64,000 bases of DNA from an uncultured Lachnospiraceae bacterium (GTDB taxonomy: Bacteria; Bacillota; Clostridia; Lachnospirales; Lachnospiraceae). The position numbers and the translations under genes were made by a program. Of the stretch, positions 1-8,464 are shown in pieces. Location: contig CAMKQH010000013.1 of assembly GCA_946414885.1 (NCBI GenBank), positions 1 through 64,000 on the forward strand, in the 5' to 3' direction. Each line of letters starts with the position of its first letter. Position 1 is the first letter of the stretch. The notes below the pieces were generated by a model, which searched no databases, was not told where the DNA came from, and saw only the letters and a list, made by a program, of their open reading frames with translations.

Positions 1-23
1 GTACAACGTAAAAAAGTGATTAC

Positions 24-305
24 CTAACAATGTAAAATTTTGCTTGACGTTTGCAAACAACTTTCGAAGCAATGATAGTTTCCCCCTTTTAGGGTGAGAG
101 TTTTGGTTGCCAAATTATATTGTAACTGGCTTGTATTGACCGAGCGACTGATCGTGCCGCCATAATATAATTCGATACATTCTTTTGTTTTCGTGGTGAT
201 TGCATTTGCCGGAAGTGACGGCACAAGAATTACGGCCATCATAACAATAGCCGTCATAATGCTTAAGAACTTTTTAGAAAATAATTTTGCGGATCGAGTT
301 CTCAT
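24..305 (-). CDS. Small exported protein, possibly frameshifted or truncated
   Basis: The 93-codon frame starts at an ATG preceded by a G-rich Shine-Dalgarno (GAGGGGG, about 9 nt upstream). Residues 1-35 are a classical Sec signal peptide: a basic start, a hydrophobic core, and an Ala-rich cleavage region ending near PANA. The mature part is only about 58 residues and holds a segment QYNLATKTLTLKGG that resembles the strand motif of secreted Firmicutes 'carbohydrate-binding domain' beta-repeat proteins (family resemblance, judged by eye). The frame then ends in an unlike Cys-rich stretch. A different minus-strand frame (1-86) stays open to the window edge and carries NFTLLGNHFFTL, which fits the next strand of such a protein better. 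I infer a frameshift, but the end of the gene is outside the window. It lies 46 bp downstream of a 30-codon membrane peptide gene. Confidence 0.5.
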   Translation of the reverse strand: MRTRSAKLFSKKFLSIMTAIVMMAVILVPSLPANAITTKTKECIELYYGGTISRSVNTSQLQYNLATKTLTLKGGNYHCFESCLQTSSKILHC

Positions 306-351
306 ATTTAATTTTCCCCCTCATTTTGGAACACAAGAAATCTTTTTCGGC

Positions 352-444
352 TTACAGCGGAATGACCGACAACACTAGAACGCCAATCAGTACCACGGCC
401 GTAATTAAGTTTATGATCCAATCTTTAACTACGTTCTTCTCCAT
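352..444 (-). CDS. 30-residue single-pass membrane micropeptide
   Basis: This 30-codon frame begins at ATG (442-444) with a GAGGAT Shine-Dalgarno about 6 nt upstream and ends at TAA (352-354). The peptide starts with a charged segment (MEKNVVKDW) followed by about 20 hydrophobic residues (IINLITAVVLIGVLVLSVIPL), so it is probably a single membrane-spanning peptide with almost no tail. It sits directly upstream of, and in line with, the exported-protein gene at 24-305. Function is unknown. Short hydrophobic peptides of this shape include type I toxins and small membrane regulators, but no antisense RNA can be demonstrated here. Confidence 0.55.
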   Translation of the reverse strand: MEKNVVKDWIINLITAVVLIGVLVLSVIPL

Positions 445-509
445 AATTCATCCTCGCATTCAAACATCAATTCCTCTGGTTTCACGCCCATGTTTATATA
501 AAAAACCCA

Positions 510-589
510 TGTATAGTAAAACAAATTATATAAATACAGTCAATGCAACTTACATTTATGTAAAAGCAACTTATTTTTCAGTAAGTTAC
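510..589 (-). promoter_or_regulatory. Putative activator-dependent promoter with 21-bp-spaced direct repeats
   Basis: On the minus strand the 8-mer TAAGTTGC occurs twice, at 566-573 and 545-552, start to start exactly 21 bp apart (two helical turns). A third, inverted and imperfect copy (GTAAGTTAC on the plus strand) lies at 581-589. Possible -10 boxes are TATAAT (525-530) and TATACA (510-515); no good -35 box is present, which fits an activated promoter. Direct repeats with about 21-bp periodicity next to a weak -35 are typical of LytTR-family response regulators. The assignment is inferred from spacing only. Confidence 0.4.
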
Positions 590-627
590 CTAAACAAAAA
601 TGAAGAGATTGCCGATATACAATCTCT
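590..627 (-). terminator. Rho-independent terminator after manC
   Basis: A perfect 8-bp stem (AGAGATTG / CAATCTCT, 604-627, 8-nt loop) read on the minus strand is followed by a T-rich run (TTCATTTTTG, 594-603). It lies 47 bp past the manC stop codon and separates manC from the micropeptide promoter. Confidence 0.75.
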
Positions 628-674
628 CCATTTTACATTCAATATATTCAATTGCTACAATTAAAGCACTTTTT

Positions 675-2000
675 TTACTTTTGGCCCTCGGGAAGGTCAA
701 ATTTTTGCTTGTCATCCTCACGAATCTCTTCCCCAAGCTGAAGCTCGATGAGTTTCAACTCCTTCGAAGCCGTGATCGTATGCTTGCAACCGGCTCTCAT
801 CGTAATGATGTCGCCCTTCTTTACGTTGCTCCGCCGGCCATCCAGCGTGGCCGTACCCTCGCCGCTGATCACGATCCAGATCTCATCACGGTTCTTATGG
901 CTGTGATAATTCATCGAATTTCCGCGATTCAGCGTAACCTTTAACGTCATGCTGCCGGATTCGATGTCCAAAACCTTAAAGGTTCCCCAACTCTTCTCGG
1001 CAAAACGAACCTTCTCGTCAAATTCGTCCACAAAAGGCTTGATGAAAGTACTAGTCTCCTTATCGCTGACCAAGATGCCGTCCGGAGACGCCGAAATCAC
1101 AACGTCATGAAGCCCCATCGCCAAAATGGGTACGTCCATCTCATTTAAGATCTGAACGCCTGATGAAGTCTCGTCAATAACGCCCTTTCCTATAACAGGA
1201 TCTGAAATGGCTTTGGACAAAGTGTTCCAAGTTCCCATGTCTGCCCATTCACCATTAAACTTCATGACCTGACAGTTCAGTTCCTTCTCTACAACGGCGC
1301 AGTCAAAGGATTGCTCCTCAAACTCCAAATAATGATCCAAAAGATCCTGATACTTATAGTATCCAAGCAATTCCTCTGCCTTATCAAGCACATACTGAAG
1401 CTTCATGGCAAAAACGCCGCCGTTCCACAGCGCGCCCTGCTCAATGAACTGCTTTGCCTCTTCCCTGCTAGGCTTCTCCTTAAAGGTCTTCACCATGGCA
1501 AGCTTCTTGTCGCCGTCAGGAATGATATAGCCATATTTATCCGCGTTGTGCGTCGGTACGATACCCATCAGCACAATATTTGCGTTTCCATTCTCTGCCT
1601 GATACTGCAAGGCGATCAAAGCCCTAAAGTAATCCGACGTAACCAACGGATCCACCGGACATACCACAACTGCCTCCGTCGGTCTCACGCCATTCTTTTC
1701 CACAAGATAAGCGGCAGAAAGAGCGATCGCCGGGAACGTATCTTTCCTAACCGGCTCCACGCACACGTCCACGTTCTTTCCCAGCTGATCATATATTTCC
1801 GAAAGCTGCTTCTTGCTCGTCGCAACAGTCACGTGCGTCGAAATTCCCACGTTATTCAATTGTTTGTAAACTCTCTGGATCATGGACTCATAGGAACCGT
1901 CCCGATTCTTAAATAGCTTCAGAAACTGCTTACTTCTAATGTCATTGCTAAGGGGCCACAGGCGCTTGCCCGACCCACCGGAAAGTAAAATAATATTCAT
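675..2000 (-). CDS. manC: Mannose-1-phosphate guanylyltransferase (with C-terminal mannose-6-phosphate isomerase-type cupin)
   Basis: Makes GDP-mannose from GTP and mannose-1-phosphate in the cytoplasm, as a precursor for surface glycans. The N-terminal nucleotidyltransferase domain (residues 1-300) opens with the family loop GGSGKRLWPLS and contains the FKEKPS lysine motif and WNGGVF. The C-terminal domain (about 330-441) is a cupin with NYHSHKNRDEIW and VISGEGTATLDG, the metal-binding pattern of type II mannose-6-phosphate isomerases. At 441 residues it has the usual length for the bifunctional form. It has its own sigma-A promoter and terminator, so it is a separate transcription unit at the end of the glycan cluster. 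Its codon use matches the host-like genes, not the AT-rich island beside it. Confidence 0.93.
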   Translation of the reverse strand: MNIILLSGGSGKRLWPLSNDIRSKQFLKLFKNRDGSYESMIQRVYKQLNNVGISTHVTVATSKKQLSEIYDQLGKNVDVCVEPVRKDTFPAIALSAAYLVEKNGVRPTEAVVVCPVDPLVTSDYFRALIALQYQAENGNANIVLMGIVPTHNADKYGYIIPDGDKKLAMVKTFKEKPSREEAKQFIEQGALWNGGVFAMKLQYVLDKAEELLGYYKYQDLLDHYLEFEEQSFDCAVVEKELNCQVMKFNGEWADMGTWNTLSKAISDPVIGKGVIDETSSGVQILNEMDVPILAMGLHDVVISASPDGILVSDKETSTFIKPFVDEFDEKVRFAEKSWGTFKVLDIESGSMTLKVTLNRGNSMNYHSHKNRDEIWIVISGEGTATLDGRRSNVKKGDIITMRAGCKHTITASKELKLIELQLGEEIREDDKQKFDLPEGQK

Positions 2001-2035
2001 ATCGCTACCCCCGACATTATAAGGTGACTAGAAAT

Positions 2036-2064
2036 ATAATACCGCTTTTGGAATAGATAGTCAA
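2036..2064 (-). promoter_or_regulatory. Sigma-A promoter of manC
   Basis: Reading the minus strand: TTGACT (2059-2064), a 17-bp spacer, and TATTAT (2036-2041), 36 bp upstream of the manC ATG. A G-rich ribosome site (GGGGGT) precedes the start codon. Confidence 0.8.
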
Positions 2065-2111
2065 GGTGGAAACGGAAGTTCGTAAATGCGTATTCTCTTA
2101 CGAAAAATTTA

Positions 2112-2869
2112 TTATATTGCCTTGGCAATAAAATAACAAGTCCATGAATCCCAATCTGGCTTTTCTAAAGAATTACAATCTAAAACGCCAAGCAATTCGA
2201 ATCCCGTTTCCTTAAAATATTCCTGCATCTCAGGAATAAAGAAATACCGCATTTTATGTATTTCTTTTATCTCTTGTATCTTATCGTCTTTTTTATTCTT
2301 AATAAAAATATCATAGCTGACATCAACCAAGTTCAAATCCGAATGCATCGTTGGCTGCGCCAGCCGTAGTAAACTTAGGTTTTTGTCTTCAACTTTTTTA
2401 ATTCTAGTCGCTGGCCTATCAGTCAATACTCCTGGTCCATACCAAACGTCAAATAAAAACACCCCCCCTCATTCAGGCACTTCCTTGCGACCCTGAATGC
2501 ATCCGTAACATCTTTATTGGAATTTAAATAACTAACAACATGAAACAAGGAAATGACAGCATCATATTTACGTTCCGGGTGATAACTTCTAATGTCAGCA
2601 ACCTCATACTTTATGTTCAACGCTTCCTTGGCTGAAGCTTTTTGGGCCTCACAAATCATTTGCTCACTCAAATCGATTCCTTGACAATTAAATCCAAGCT
2701 TACAAAGTTCTCTGTCATGATTGCCAGTCCCGCATCCAAACACCATTAAATCTTTAATGTCTTCACCGTATGTGTGTAAGATTTTTTTTACTTTAACGGC
2801 CTCTTGATAATAATCTTTATCTCCGTAAATCAAATTATAATAATATGAGTAATCTCCAAAGCTTTCCAT
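2112..2869 (-). pseudogene. Class I SAM-dependent methyltransferase, split by a frameshift in a G7 run
   Basis: Two overlapping frames make one methyltransferase. The first (2423-2869, ATG with GAGG ribosome site) holds the Rossmann start and motif I (VFGCGTGNHDREL) and ends in an unnatural tail after LNEGG. The second (2112-2462) continues with VFLFDVWYGPGVL, the usual sequence of this family after the Gly pair, and runs to the C-terminus. At the joint the minus strand has seven G (2462-2468); eight G would join the frames exactly into a protein of about 252 residues. So the gene is broken by a one-base contraction of a homopolymer, or is phase-variable, or the base is a sequencing loss. By context it would methylate a sugar or glycan precursor. 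It lies in the AT-rich glycan island, downstream of the cupin gene. Confidence 0.8.
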
Positions 2870-2899
2870 TAAATACCTCTTCGTTAATTGTTTCGTTAA

Positions 2900-3325
2900 T
2901 CAGTTAATCACTATGTTCCGCTCATCAATTCCAGGAAATCTCTTTTTGTCATTCTCACCAGAATACGGTCCTTGTTTTACCTCTATCATTTCCAATTCTT
3001 CAATTACTTTAAACCCGTGGCCTCCTGACACAAGCAATAATATATCGCCAGCCTTCAATATTCTACTCTCCAAATAATCTTCATAATCATCGTAAAAATC
3101 AACTCGTAATACACCTTTTTTAATAAACAAAACTTCTTGCGTATAAATAACTGAACGGTGAACAGGATTGTGAACGTGAGCATCAATTATTTTACCTGGT
3201 TGATGATGCATGTAAGCCACTTGTTGAGAATAGTCATTCGGAGTAATAAAATCAACTCCTTCACACTGATAATCATCTCGAATAATATAAGCCAATATTT
3301 TATTTTTCTTTTTTATAATCTCCAT
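2900..3325 (-). CDS. Cupin-fold protein of the glycan cluster
   Basis: A 141-residue protein with a strong AAAGGAG ribosome site 7 nt before its ATG. The central part reads as a single cupin barrel: a His-x-His pair (DAHVHNP), a later acidic and Gly-containing strand turn (EVLFIKKGVLRVDF), and a second motif with LLLVSGGHGF. Cupins of this size are frequent in surface polysaccharide clusters, where they act as sugar epimerases, isomerases or accessory proteins of unknown role. No active-site pattern visible here singles out one reaction. It lies between the flippase and the split methyltransferase, 3 bp after the flippase gene, so it is very likely in the same transcript. Confidence 0.7.
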   Translation of the reverse strand: MEIIKKKNKILAYIIRDDYQCEGVDFITPNDYSQQVAYMHHQPGKIIDAHVHNPVHRSVIYTQEVLFIKKGVLRVDFYDDYEDYLESRILKAGDILLLVSGGHGFKVIEELEMIEVKQGPYSGENDKKRFPGIDERNIVIN

Positions 3326-3328
3326 GTT

Positions 3329-4879
3329 CTACTCCTTTCCTTCACTTAAAGATATCATATTTTTCAAGGTCTTTATCAAATACTCAAAGTATTCATTTTT
3401 TCTATATAAAACAAAATAAAATAGGTTTGAAAATACTAAACAAAGCACAGAACGAATCATCAGTCCCCTAATACCGTCAATTTTAATTAACATGCAAAGT
3501 CCGTAAGTAATCAAGCAATTAATTAGCGTTATTATGAAATACTTAAAGTGAATCGCATAAAACGGTTTAGCGCTAAACTTAAAATACTCTCGAAAAAGTA
3601 CCTGCGTGCCTCCAAAGAAATTAAATAATAAAATGGTAAGAATCGTAGCCAATAACAAGCCGGTAACGCCCAAAAGTTTTCCCAAAATTATATTCAATGA
3701 CAAATTACACAGTGCTTCAGCAATATATAAATATCTGCTTTCATAAAACAATCCTTTTGCTTCTAAATATAGATTTTTTGTATATGTCATGGAAATGGAA
3801 TAGAAATAGAAACAAAACAATAGCATGTTTTGGTCAGAAAGAATTAAATCATTGTCTCCATGCATCCAAATATTCATAAATGGTTGGTATAAATTCACTA
3901 AACATATCGTACACCAGCCAACAATCCACATAAAAGCAAAAGTAAATCTTTTCATGTCGACGAAATTTTTGTAAATGTCTTCCTTCACCAAACTATTTCC
4001 CACGCCAGATCGAAAAGCTTGTATAATAATCCCCATAACGCCATAAAGTGCTGCATAAATGCAATAATAATTATCATATGCTGTCAAAACCACAAGACCA
4101 AAGTATGCTGATAAAACAATGTTATCGAATGAATTTCGAGCAATATCTCCCATTCTATTAATAAATACAGACTTTACATGCTTAAAAATGTCTTTTTTTA
4201 CGGATGAATCTAATTCTTCTTTTGAAAGATCCGGCCACAGTTTTCGAGCATAATATTCTAACAACAAATTATTAGCAATACTGCATATTGGGAGAACAAT
4301 AATATATGCATAATAATTCTTCAAAATCATCAAAATCATGATTTGTAGCGCTTTTAAAACAATACTGGTGATCGTGTATGTATTATTTACTATGTCCACT
4401 CTCTGCATTGCCGTAAGTAAAGTACTTTTATATGCGAATAAGTAATAGGAAACGACAATGTTAAACAAATAAATGACATAGATAATGTAAATATTTACAT
4501 TTTCAGGATAATCATCTACTATCAATATATTCAAAAATGGAATAATGGCTATACCAGCCAAAAGAATAAACGTGCCAATTTTTAAGTAAACTTTTTTTAA
4601 ATACAAAACAATAGCGTTGACTGTTTTTATGTCACCATCCGCAATTGGTTTATACAAAATAAAAGTAATTGCAGTGGAAAATCCAAGTTCAGACATATTT
4701 AAAACTTGAAAAATCGATCCAAAAAGACTGCCCAAACCTTGAAAATTCGCTCCCAAGGTATGTATCAAAACAGTCCTTAGCGCGAAAGTAAAAAAAACCG
4801 TAACACATTGCTTCACCATACCAGCAATGGCATTTCTCTTTGAATTAAGTATTCTCGAGTGATAAGTCTTACCAATCAT
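3329..4879 (-). CDS. Wzx-type oligosaccharide flippase (MOP superfamily)
   Basis: An integral membrane protein of about 516 residues with roughly 12-14 hydrophobic spans. The start has the positively charged first loop and GLGSLFGSIFQVLNMSELGF, typical of the polysaccharide-transporter branch of the MOP superfamily. It would flip an undecaprenyl-diphosphate-linked oligosaccharide across the cytoplasmic membrane. An ATG at 4891 is possible, but the second ATG at 4879 has GGGGA placed 7 nt upstream, whereas the first lacks a ribosome site, so I chose 4879. It lies among the glycosyltransferases of the AT-rich island and is the only Wzx candidate in the cluster. Confidence 0.88.
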   Translation of the reverse strand: MIGKTYHSRILNSKRNAIAGMVKQCVTVFFTFALRTVLIHTLGANFQGLGSLFGSIFQVLNMSELGFSTAITFILYKPIADGDIKTVNAIVLYLKKVYLKIGTFILLAGIAIIPFLNILIVDDYPENVNIYIIYVIYLFNIVVSYYLFAYKSTLLTAMQRVDIVNNTYTITSIVLKALQIMILMILKNYYAYIIVLPICSIANNLLLEYYARKLWPDLSKEELDSSVKKDIFKHVKSVFINRMGDIARNSFDNIVLSAYFGLVVLTAYDNYYCIYAALYGVMGIIIQAFRSGVGNSLVKEDIYKNFVDMKRFTFAFMWIVGWCTICLVNLYQPFMNIWMHGDNDLILSDQNMLLFCFYFYSISMTYTKNLYLEAKGLFYESRYLYIAEALCNLSLNIILGKLLGVTGLLLATILTILLFNFFGGTQVLFREYFKFSAKPFYAIHFKYFIITLINCLITYGLCMLIKIDGIRGLMIRSVLCLVFSNLFYFVLYRKNEYFEYLIKTLKNMISLSEGKE

Positions 4880-4913
4880 TTCGTTCCCCATATCAGTAAA
4901 AACATAAAGTCAA

Positions 4914-6038
4914 TTAGGCAAATAACTTTTTAATCTCTTCCACAACATATTCTTGTTGTTCCCTGGTCATTCCGACTCCACTCGGAATGTAAAATCCATG
5001 ATTAGATATATAGTTGGAATTTGGAAAAAGCTCTTCAGCAAGATATTCTTTCTTGCAACACTCTTCTTTAAGCAACGCCGGTTGCTTGTGCATGGGATAA
5101 AAGAAATGCCTTGTACCAATCCCTTTCTCCCCCAAAAGCCGCATGATCTCATCAACAGAATAATCCTCATCATTTAGCACTATTCCAAATACCCAATATA
5201 TATTCTCAGCGTATTCCGTTTTATCTACTGGTAATCGTATTGCACTTATGTCTTTTAATGCGTTCTGATATAACTGACCAATTTCCCTTTTCCTTAAAAT
5301 TGTTTTTTCTATTTGCTCCAATTGAGCCAATCCTATGGCCGCTTGCATGTTTGTCATTCTAAAATTATCGCCAAATTCTTCGTGTATGTATCTTCTTTCA
5401 GAATCAAAGAATAAATTTCGAATTTTTCTTGCTCGATCGCGATATTTTTCAACACTAGTCATCACCATTCCGCCTTCACCACAGGTAATATGTTTATTGG
5501 GAAAAAAGCTAAAAATACTAATGTCTCCAAGCCCACCGCATTGCATGCCTTTGTAAGTTAAGCCATGTGCTTCCGCTGCATCCTCAATGACAATCAGGTC
5601 ATATTTTCTGGCAATTTGCCATATTGGCTCCATATCTACGGGAAGTCCATAAATATGTACCACCATCATGGCTTTTGTCTTTTCCGAAATTTTTTCTTCA
5701 ATCTGATTCACATCCATATTCCAAGTTTCCATGGAACAATCTATGGGAACCGGAATTAATCCTGCCTTTACAATGGCTCGCGCACAGGAGATTATTGTAA
5801 AATCTGGCATAATGACTTCAGATCCCTTTGGTAAATCCAATGCACCCACGGCCGTCTCTAAAGCATTTGTCCCATTCGAAACAGCAATACCATACTTTTT
5901 ATTCACCATATCTGCAATGCCATTTTCGAATTTTTCTATGTAACTGCCGGCCGAGGAAATCCATCCGGTATCTATGCAATCCATTAAATACCTTTTCTCA
6001 TTGCCTTCAAAAACAGGAATGTTTACGGGAACGTTCAT
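4914..6038 (-). CDS. DegT/DnrJ/EryC1/StrS family PLP-dependent sugar aminotransferase
   Basis: A 374-residue fold-type I aminotransferase. It would transfer an amino group, usually from glutamate, to a keto-sugar nucleotide. Diagnostic features are the phosphate-binding SNGTNALE (residues 54-61), the Asp region IEDAAEAHG (151-159) and the PLP lysine in SFFPNKHITCGEGG (Lys182). The ribosome site GGAGGAAG is optimal for the chosen ATG. With the CapD/PglF-type 4,6-dehydratase at 17352-19364 and the acyltransferase at 8465-9043 it would make an N-acylated 4-amino-4,6-dideoxy sugar, as in bacillosamine-type pathways. That link is inference from co-occurrence. Confidence 0.9.
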   Translation of the reverse strand: MNVPVNIPVFEGNEKRYLMDCIDTGWISSAGSYIEKFENGIADMVNKKYGIAVSNGTNALETAVGALDLPKGSEVIMPDFTIISCARAIVKAGLIPVPIDCSMETWNMDVNQIEEKISEKTKAMMVVHIYGLPVDMEPIWQIARKYDLIVIEDAAEAHGLTYKGMQCGGLGDISIFSFFPNKHITCGEGGMVMTSVEKYRDRARKIRNLFFDSERRYIHEEFGDNFRMTNMQAAIGLAQLEQIEKTILRKREIGQLYQNALKDISAIRLPVDKTEYAENIYWVFGIVLNDEDYSVDEIMRLLGEKGIGTRHFFYPMHKQPALLKEECCKKEYLAEELFPNSNYISNHGFYIPSGVGMTREQQEYVVEEIKKLFA

Positions 6039-6071
6039 TTTCTTCCTCCATAATAATCTAATAAACTAAAA

Positions 6072-7064
6072 CTATTCAAGCATTAACGAATAGATACCAT
6101 CCGTATACCATCCTCTAGTGCTCATAATTTCGCTCATATCTTTTGCCCCTAACATGTAATTCCATATTTCCAAATGTTTCTTGGCATAATTCTCCCAAGT
6201 CCAGGTTTTTATAAAATCAAGGCTCTTCTTCCTTTTCTCTTCAATTTCATGCAATGCTGCAACAATATCGTCAATATCCTTCACTGGATAAGTTATGCCA
6301 CATTTTGTATCAAGATGATATCCTTGAGGCGTTACAATCGTACCAATTCCGGCGGCAACCGCATCCAAAAATCCCATGGAGCCTTCATCAAAACCAAAAT
6401 AACAATAATAATCCAAATTCACCATCAATGTGTTATATTTTTCTTTGTCAAATTCAGAATAATATTCTACTTCAAAGCCCAAATTTCTCATTTGTTCAAT
6501 GATACTATCCCATCCAGCGCCCATAATAACAAAACGAAAAATATTGGGATCTATCTTCTCACACACATCAACCACCATCGATTCGCGCTTTCGATAATCA
6601 TTATATGTTCTGTGTGTGAATCCCAAGGAAATCTTCTTCGGGTGGATTTGTCCATCTTGTGCCGGATTAACATAACATATTTTATTTGGCTTAATTCCAT
6701 AAGAAATAAGCATATTTCTTGTTTCTAACGACATGCATATTCCTATTGCACCATTATCCGTTTGATTTTTGATCATGTTAATCTTTTTTTGCGTGTCAAC
6801 ATGAGTCACCATAAATGTCACCCTGTCATTTGAAACAGGCGCGGTATTAGGAAAAAAATAATGATTTATGTCAGCACTTTTATCATATTCCTGTGAGATC
6901 GATGCATTAACTCCAAATTCCTTTAATTGATTGCATAATGAAATGGCAAACTTATATATAATCCAACCATACTCATTATATATCACGTTAACCTTCAATG
7001 GCCGATCGCCAACCTCATGACCAAACAAATTGATATTATTAATTAAATTTTTTATAGAATCCAT
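6072..7064 (-). CDS. Glycosyltransferase, GT-B fold
   Basis: A 330-residue protein with two Rossmann-like halves. The C-terminal half has the GT4-like donor site: SLGFTHRTYNDYRK, a strand followed by FVIMGAGWD, and later FGFDEGSMGFLDAVAAGIGTIVTP, which stands in the place of the GT4 'EGFGLPxLEAMAxGxPVI' block (EGSMGFLDAVAAG). It lacks a signal peptide or membrane spans, so it acts at the cytoplasmic face. The 33-bp gap to the aminotransferase gene suggests one operon. The sugar and acceptor cannot be read from the sequence. Confidence 0.75.
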   Translation of the reverse strand: MDSIKNLINNINLFGHEVGDRPLKVNVIYNEYGWIIYKFAISLCNQLKEFGVNASISQEYDKSADINHYFFPNTAPVSNDRVTFMVTHVDTQKKINMIKNQTDNGAIGICMSLETRNMLISYGIKPNKICYVNPAQDGQIHPKKISLGFTHRTYNDYRKRESMVVDVCEKIDPNIFRFVIMGAGWDSIIEQMRNLGFEVEYYSEFDKEKYNTLMVNLDYYCYFGFDEGSMGFLDAVAAGIGTIVTPQGYHLDTKCGITYPVKDIDDIVAALHEIEEKRKKSLDFIKTWTWENYAKKHLEIWNYMLGAKDMSEIMSTRGWYTDGIYSLMLE

Positions 7065-7095
7065 CGCTTAATATTCTCCCATTCTTTCAAGTGAA

Positions 7096-8355
7096 TTAGC
7101 TTTTAACTGGATGAGCATGGAATTCTTCCAACACTTGTTCATACATGTCAATTTGACCTTTTACTAATTTATCTGAATTATGTCTTTCTCTTGCAACCAT
7201 TTTACCAGCTTTACTTTTTTCAGCGGCTTCTCTTATGTTGCTAAAAACAGAATCAATCCTTGCTGCCAACATTTCAGCCTCATCATAAGGATAGAGATAA
7301 CCAAGTTTCCCTTCCTCTAGCATTTCAGGCGTACCACCTACATAACTGGCAATAATCGGCGTTCCAACAACCATGGCCTCAGCTATGGCATTGGCAGCAT
7401 TTTCTATGGCAGAAGGAACAATGCAAATATTTGCCGCCTGCAGCCTTTCAGCCATTTCATGAGCGCTAAGTCTCCCAGTATACTTGATGTTTTTAGTTAA
7501 ATCAAATTTATGAATCAAATCACTAACAAATTTAGAATAACCTCGCAATTTTCCATGTCGTTTTGACTTTTTTATTGGATTGTCACCTGAAATATATAGC
7601 ATTATATCTGGATACCTTGGTTTTACCAATGCTAACGCTTTAATCAAATAATGAGTTCCCTTATGCGGAACTGATCCTTGATTAGCAAACAATGAATGCA
7701 CTTCAATATTCTTATAATTCCAATTGTGTTCATAAAACTCTTTTCTTATCATTCTAGGCAGAAAATAATATTTTAATTTCGGGTTTATGCTAAATGCCAC
7801 TGCTTTATCCCAATCAGATCGCCCTTCAACGAAGTTTACATTTTTAAACATAAATATTTCGTTGACAATTTGTTTTTCCCATAATCTTTTTCCTTTCATC
7901 ATTCCTCGAAACAGCAACATATCTAGTATTCCATATGTAGAAAGAATTTCCCTAAAGCTCATTCCTCCATAATAATGATTTATGTATGCAAATATAATGC
8001 CTTGCAGTGAAATTATAATTGGTATATCTCTCGAATATTTTTTTATTATATAATAATTATGTTTTGCTTCCGTTCCGTAAGCATGAATAAGATCTGGGTG
8101 AAAATCTTCTATAACATTTATGTAATCATATTTCATGTCATCTTCGGATTTCGATATATAAAAAGTAATGCCGTCAATTTTTTTCTTGAATGCACACCGA
8201 TTAAATCCTGGTGCAAAAATAGCAAGTTCAATATTCACATTATCCTTAAGTTCATTAGCCATGGCATCAACCCATGATATGGAGTGTTTGGAAACCGCGC
8301 CTAATTTTTTTTCAACGGATGGATATATTGTATTAATAGTCCACAGTATTCTCAT
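7096..8355 (-). CDS. Glycosyltransferase family 4
   Basis: A GT-B enzyme of about 419 residues. The N-terminal half opens with MRILWTINTIYPSVEKKLG, and the C-terminal donor-binding half has FANQGSVPHKGTHYLIKAL, YTGRLSAHEMAERLQAANICIVPS and the nucleotide-ribose block ENAANAIAEAMVVGTPIIA, all standard for GT4. The reading frame extends to 8415, but the extra 20 residues are hydrophobic and unlike the family. The ATG at 8355 starts the canonical first strand, with an AAAGGATGG site rather far upstream, so the exact start is uncertain. Part of the AT-rich island. Confidence 0.88.
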   Translation of the reverse strand: MRILWTINTIYPSVEKKLGAVSKHSISWVDAMANELKDNVNIELAIFAPGFNRCAFKKKIDGITFYISKSEDDMKYDYINVIEDFHPDLIHAYGTEAKHNYYIIKKYSRDIPIIISLQGIIFAYINHYYGGMSFREILSTYGILDMLLFRGMMKGKRLWEKQIVNEIFMFKNVNFVEGRSDWDKAVAFSINPKLKYYFLPRMIRKEFYEHNWNYKNIEVHSLFANQGSVPHKGTHYLIKALALVKPRYPDIMLYISGDNPIKKSKRHGKLRGYSKFVSDLIHKFDLTKNIKYTGRLSAHEMAERLQAANICIVPSAIENAANAIAEAMVVGTPIIASYVGGTPEMLEEGKLGYLYPYDEAEMLAARIDSVFSNIREAAEKSKAGKMVARERHNSDKLVKGQIDMYEQVLEEFHAHPVKS

Positions 8356-8464
8356 TTTTAAGTTAAAAACCATCCTTTCCAATATAAAAGCATACAAAAA
8401 TATCAAACAAGTCAACTCATGAATCTAGATTAATCAAATTCCGCCTAACATTAACATAATTGTT

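Noticed and set aside
2112..2462. Separate 116-residue protein
   Set aside because: Its sequence is the C-terminal half of the methyltransferase and lacks a start signal; it is joined with the upstream frame by one missing G.
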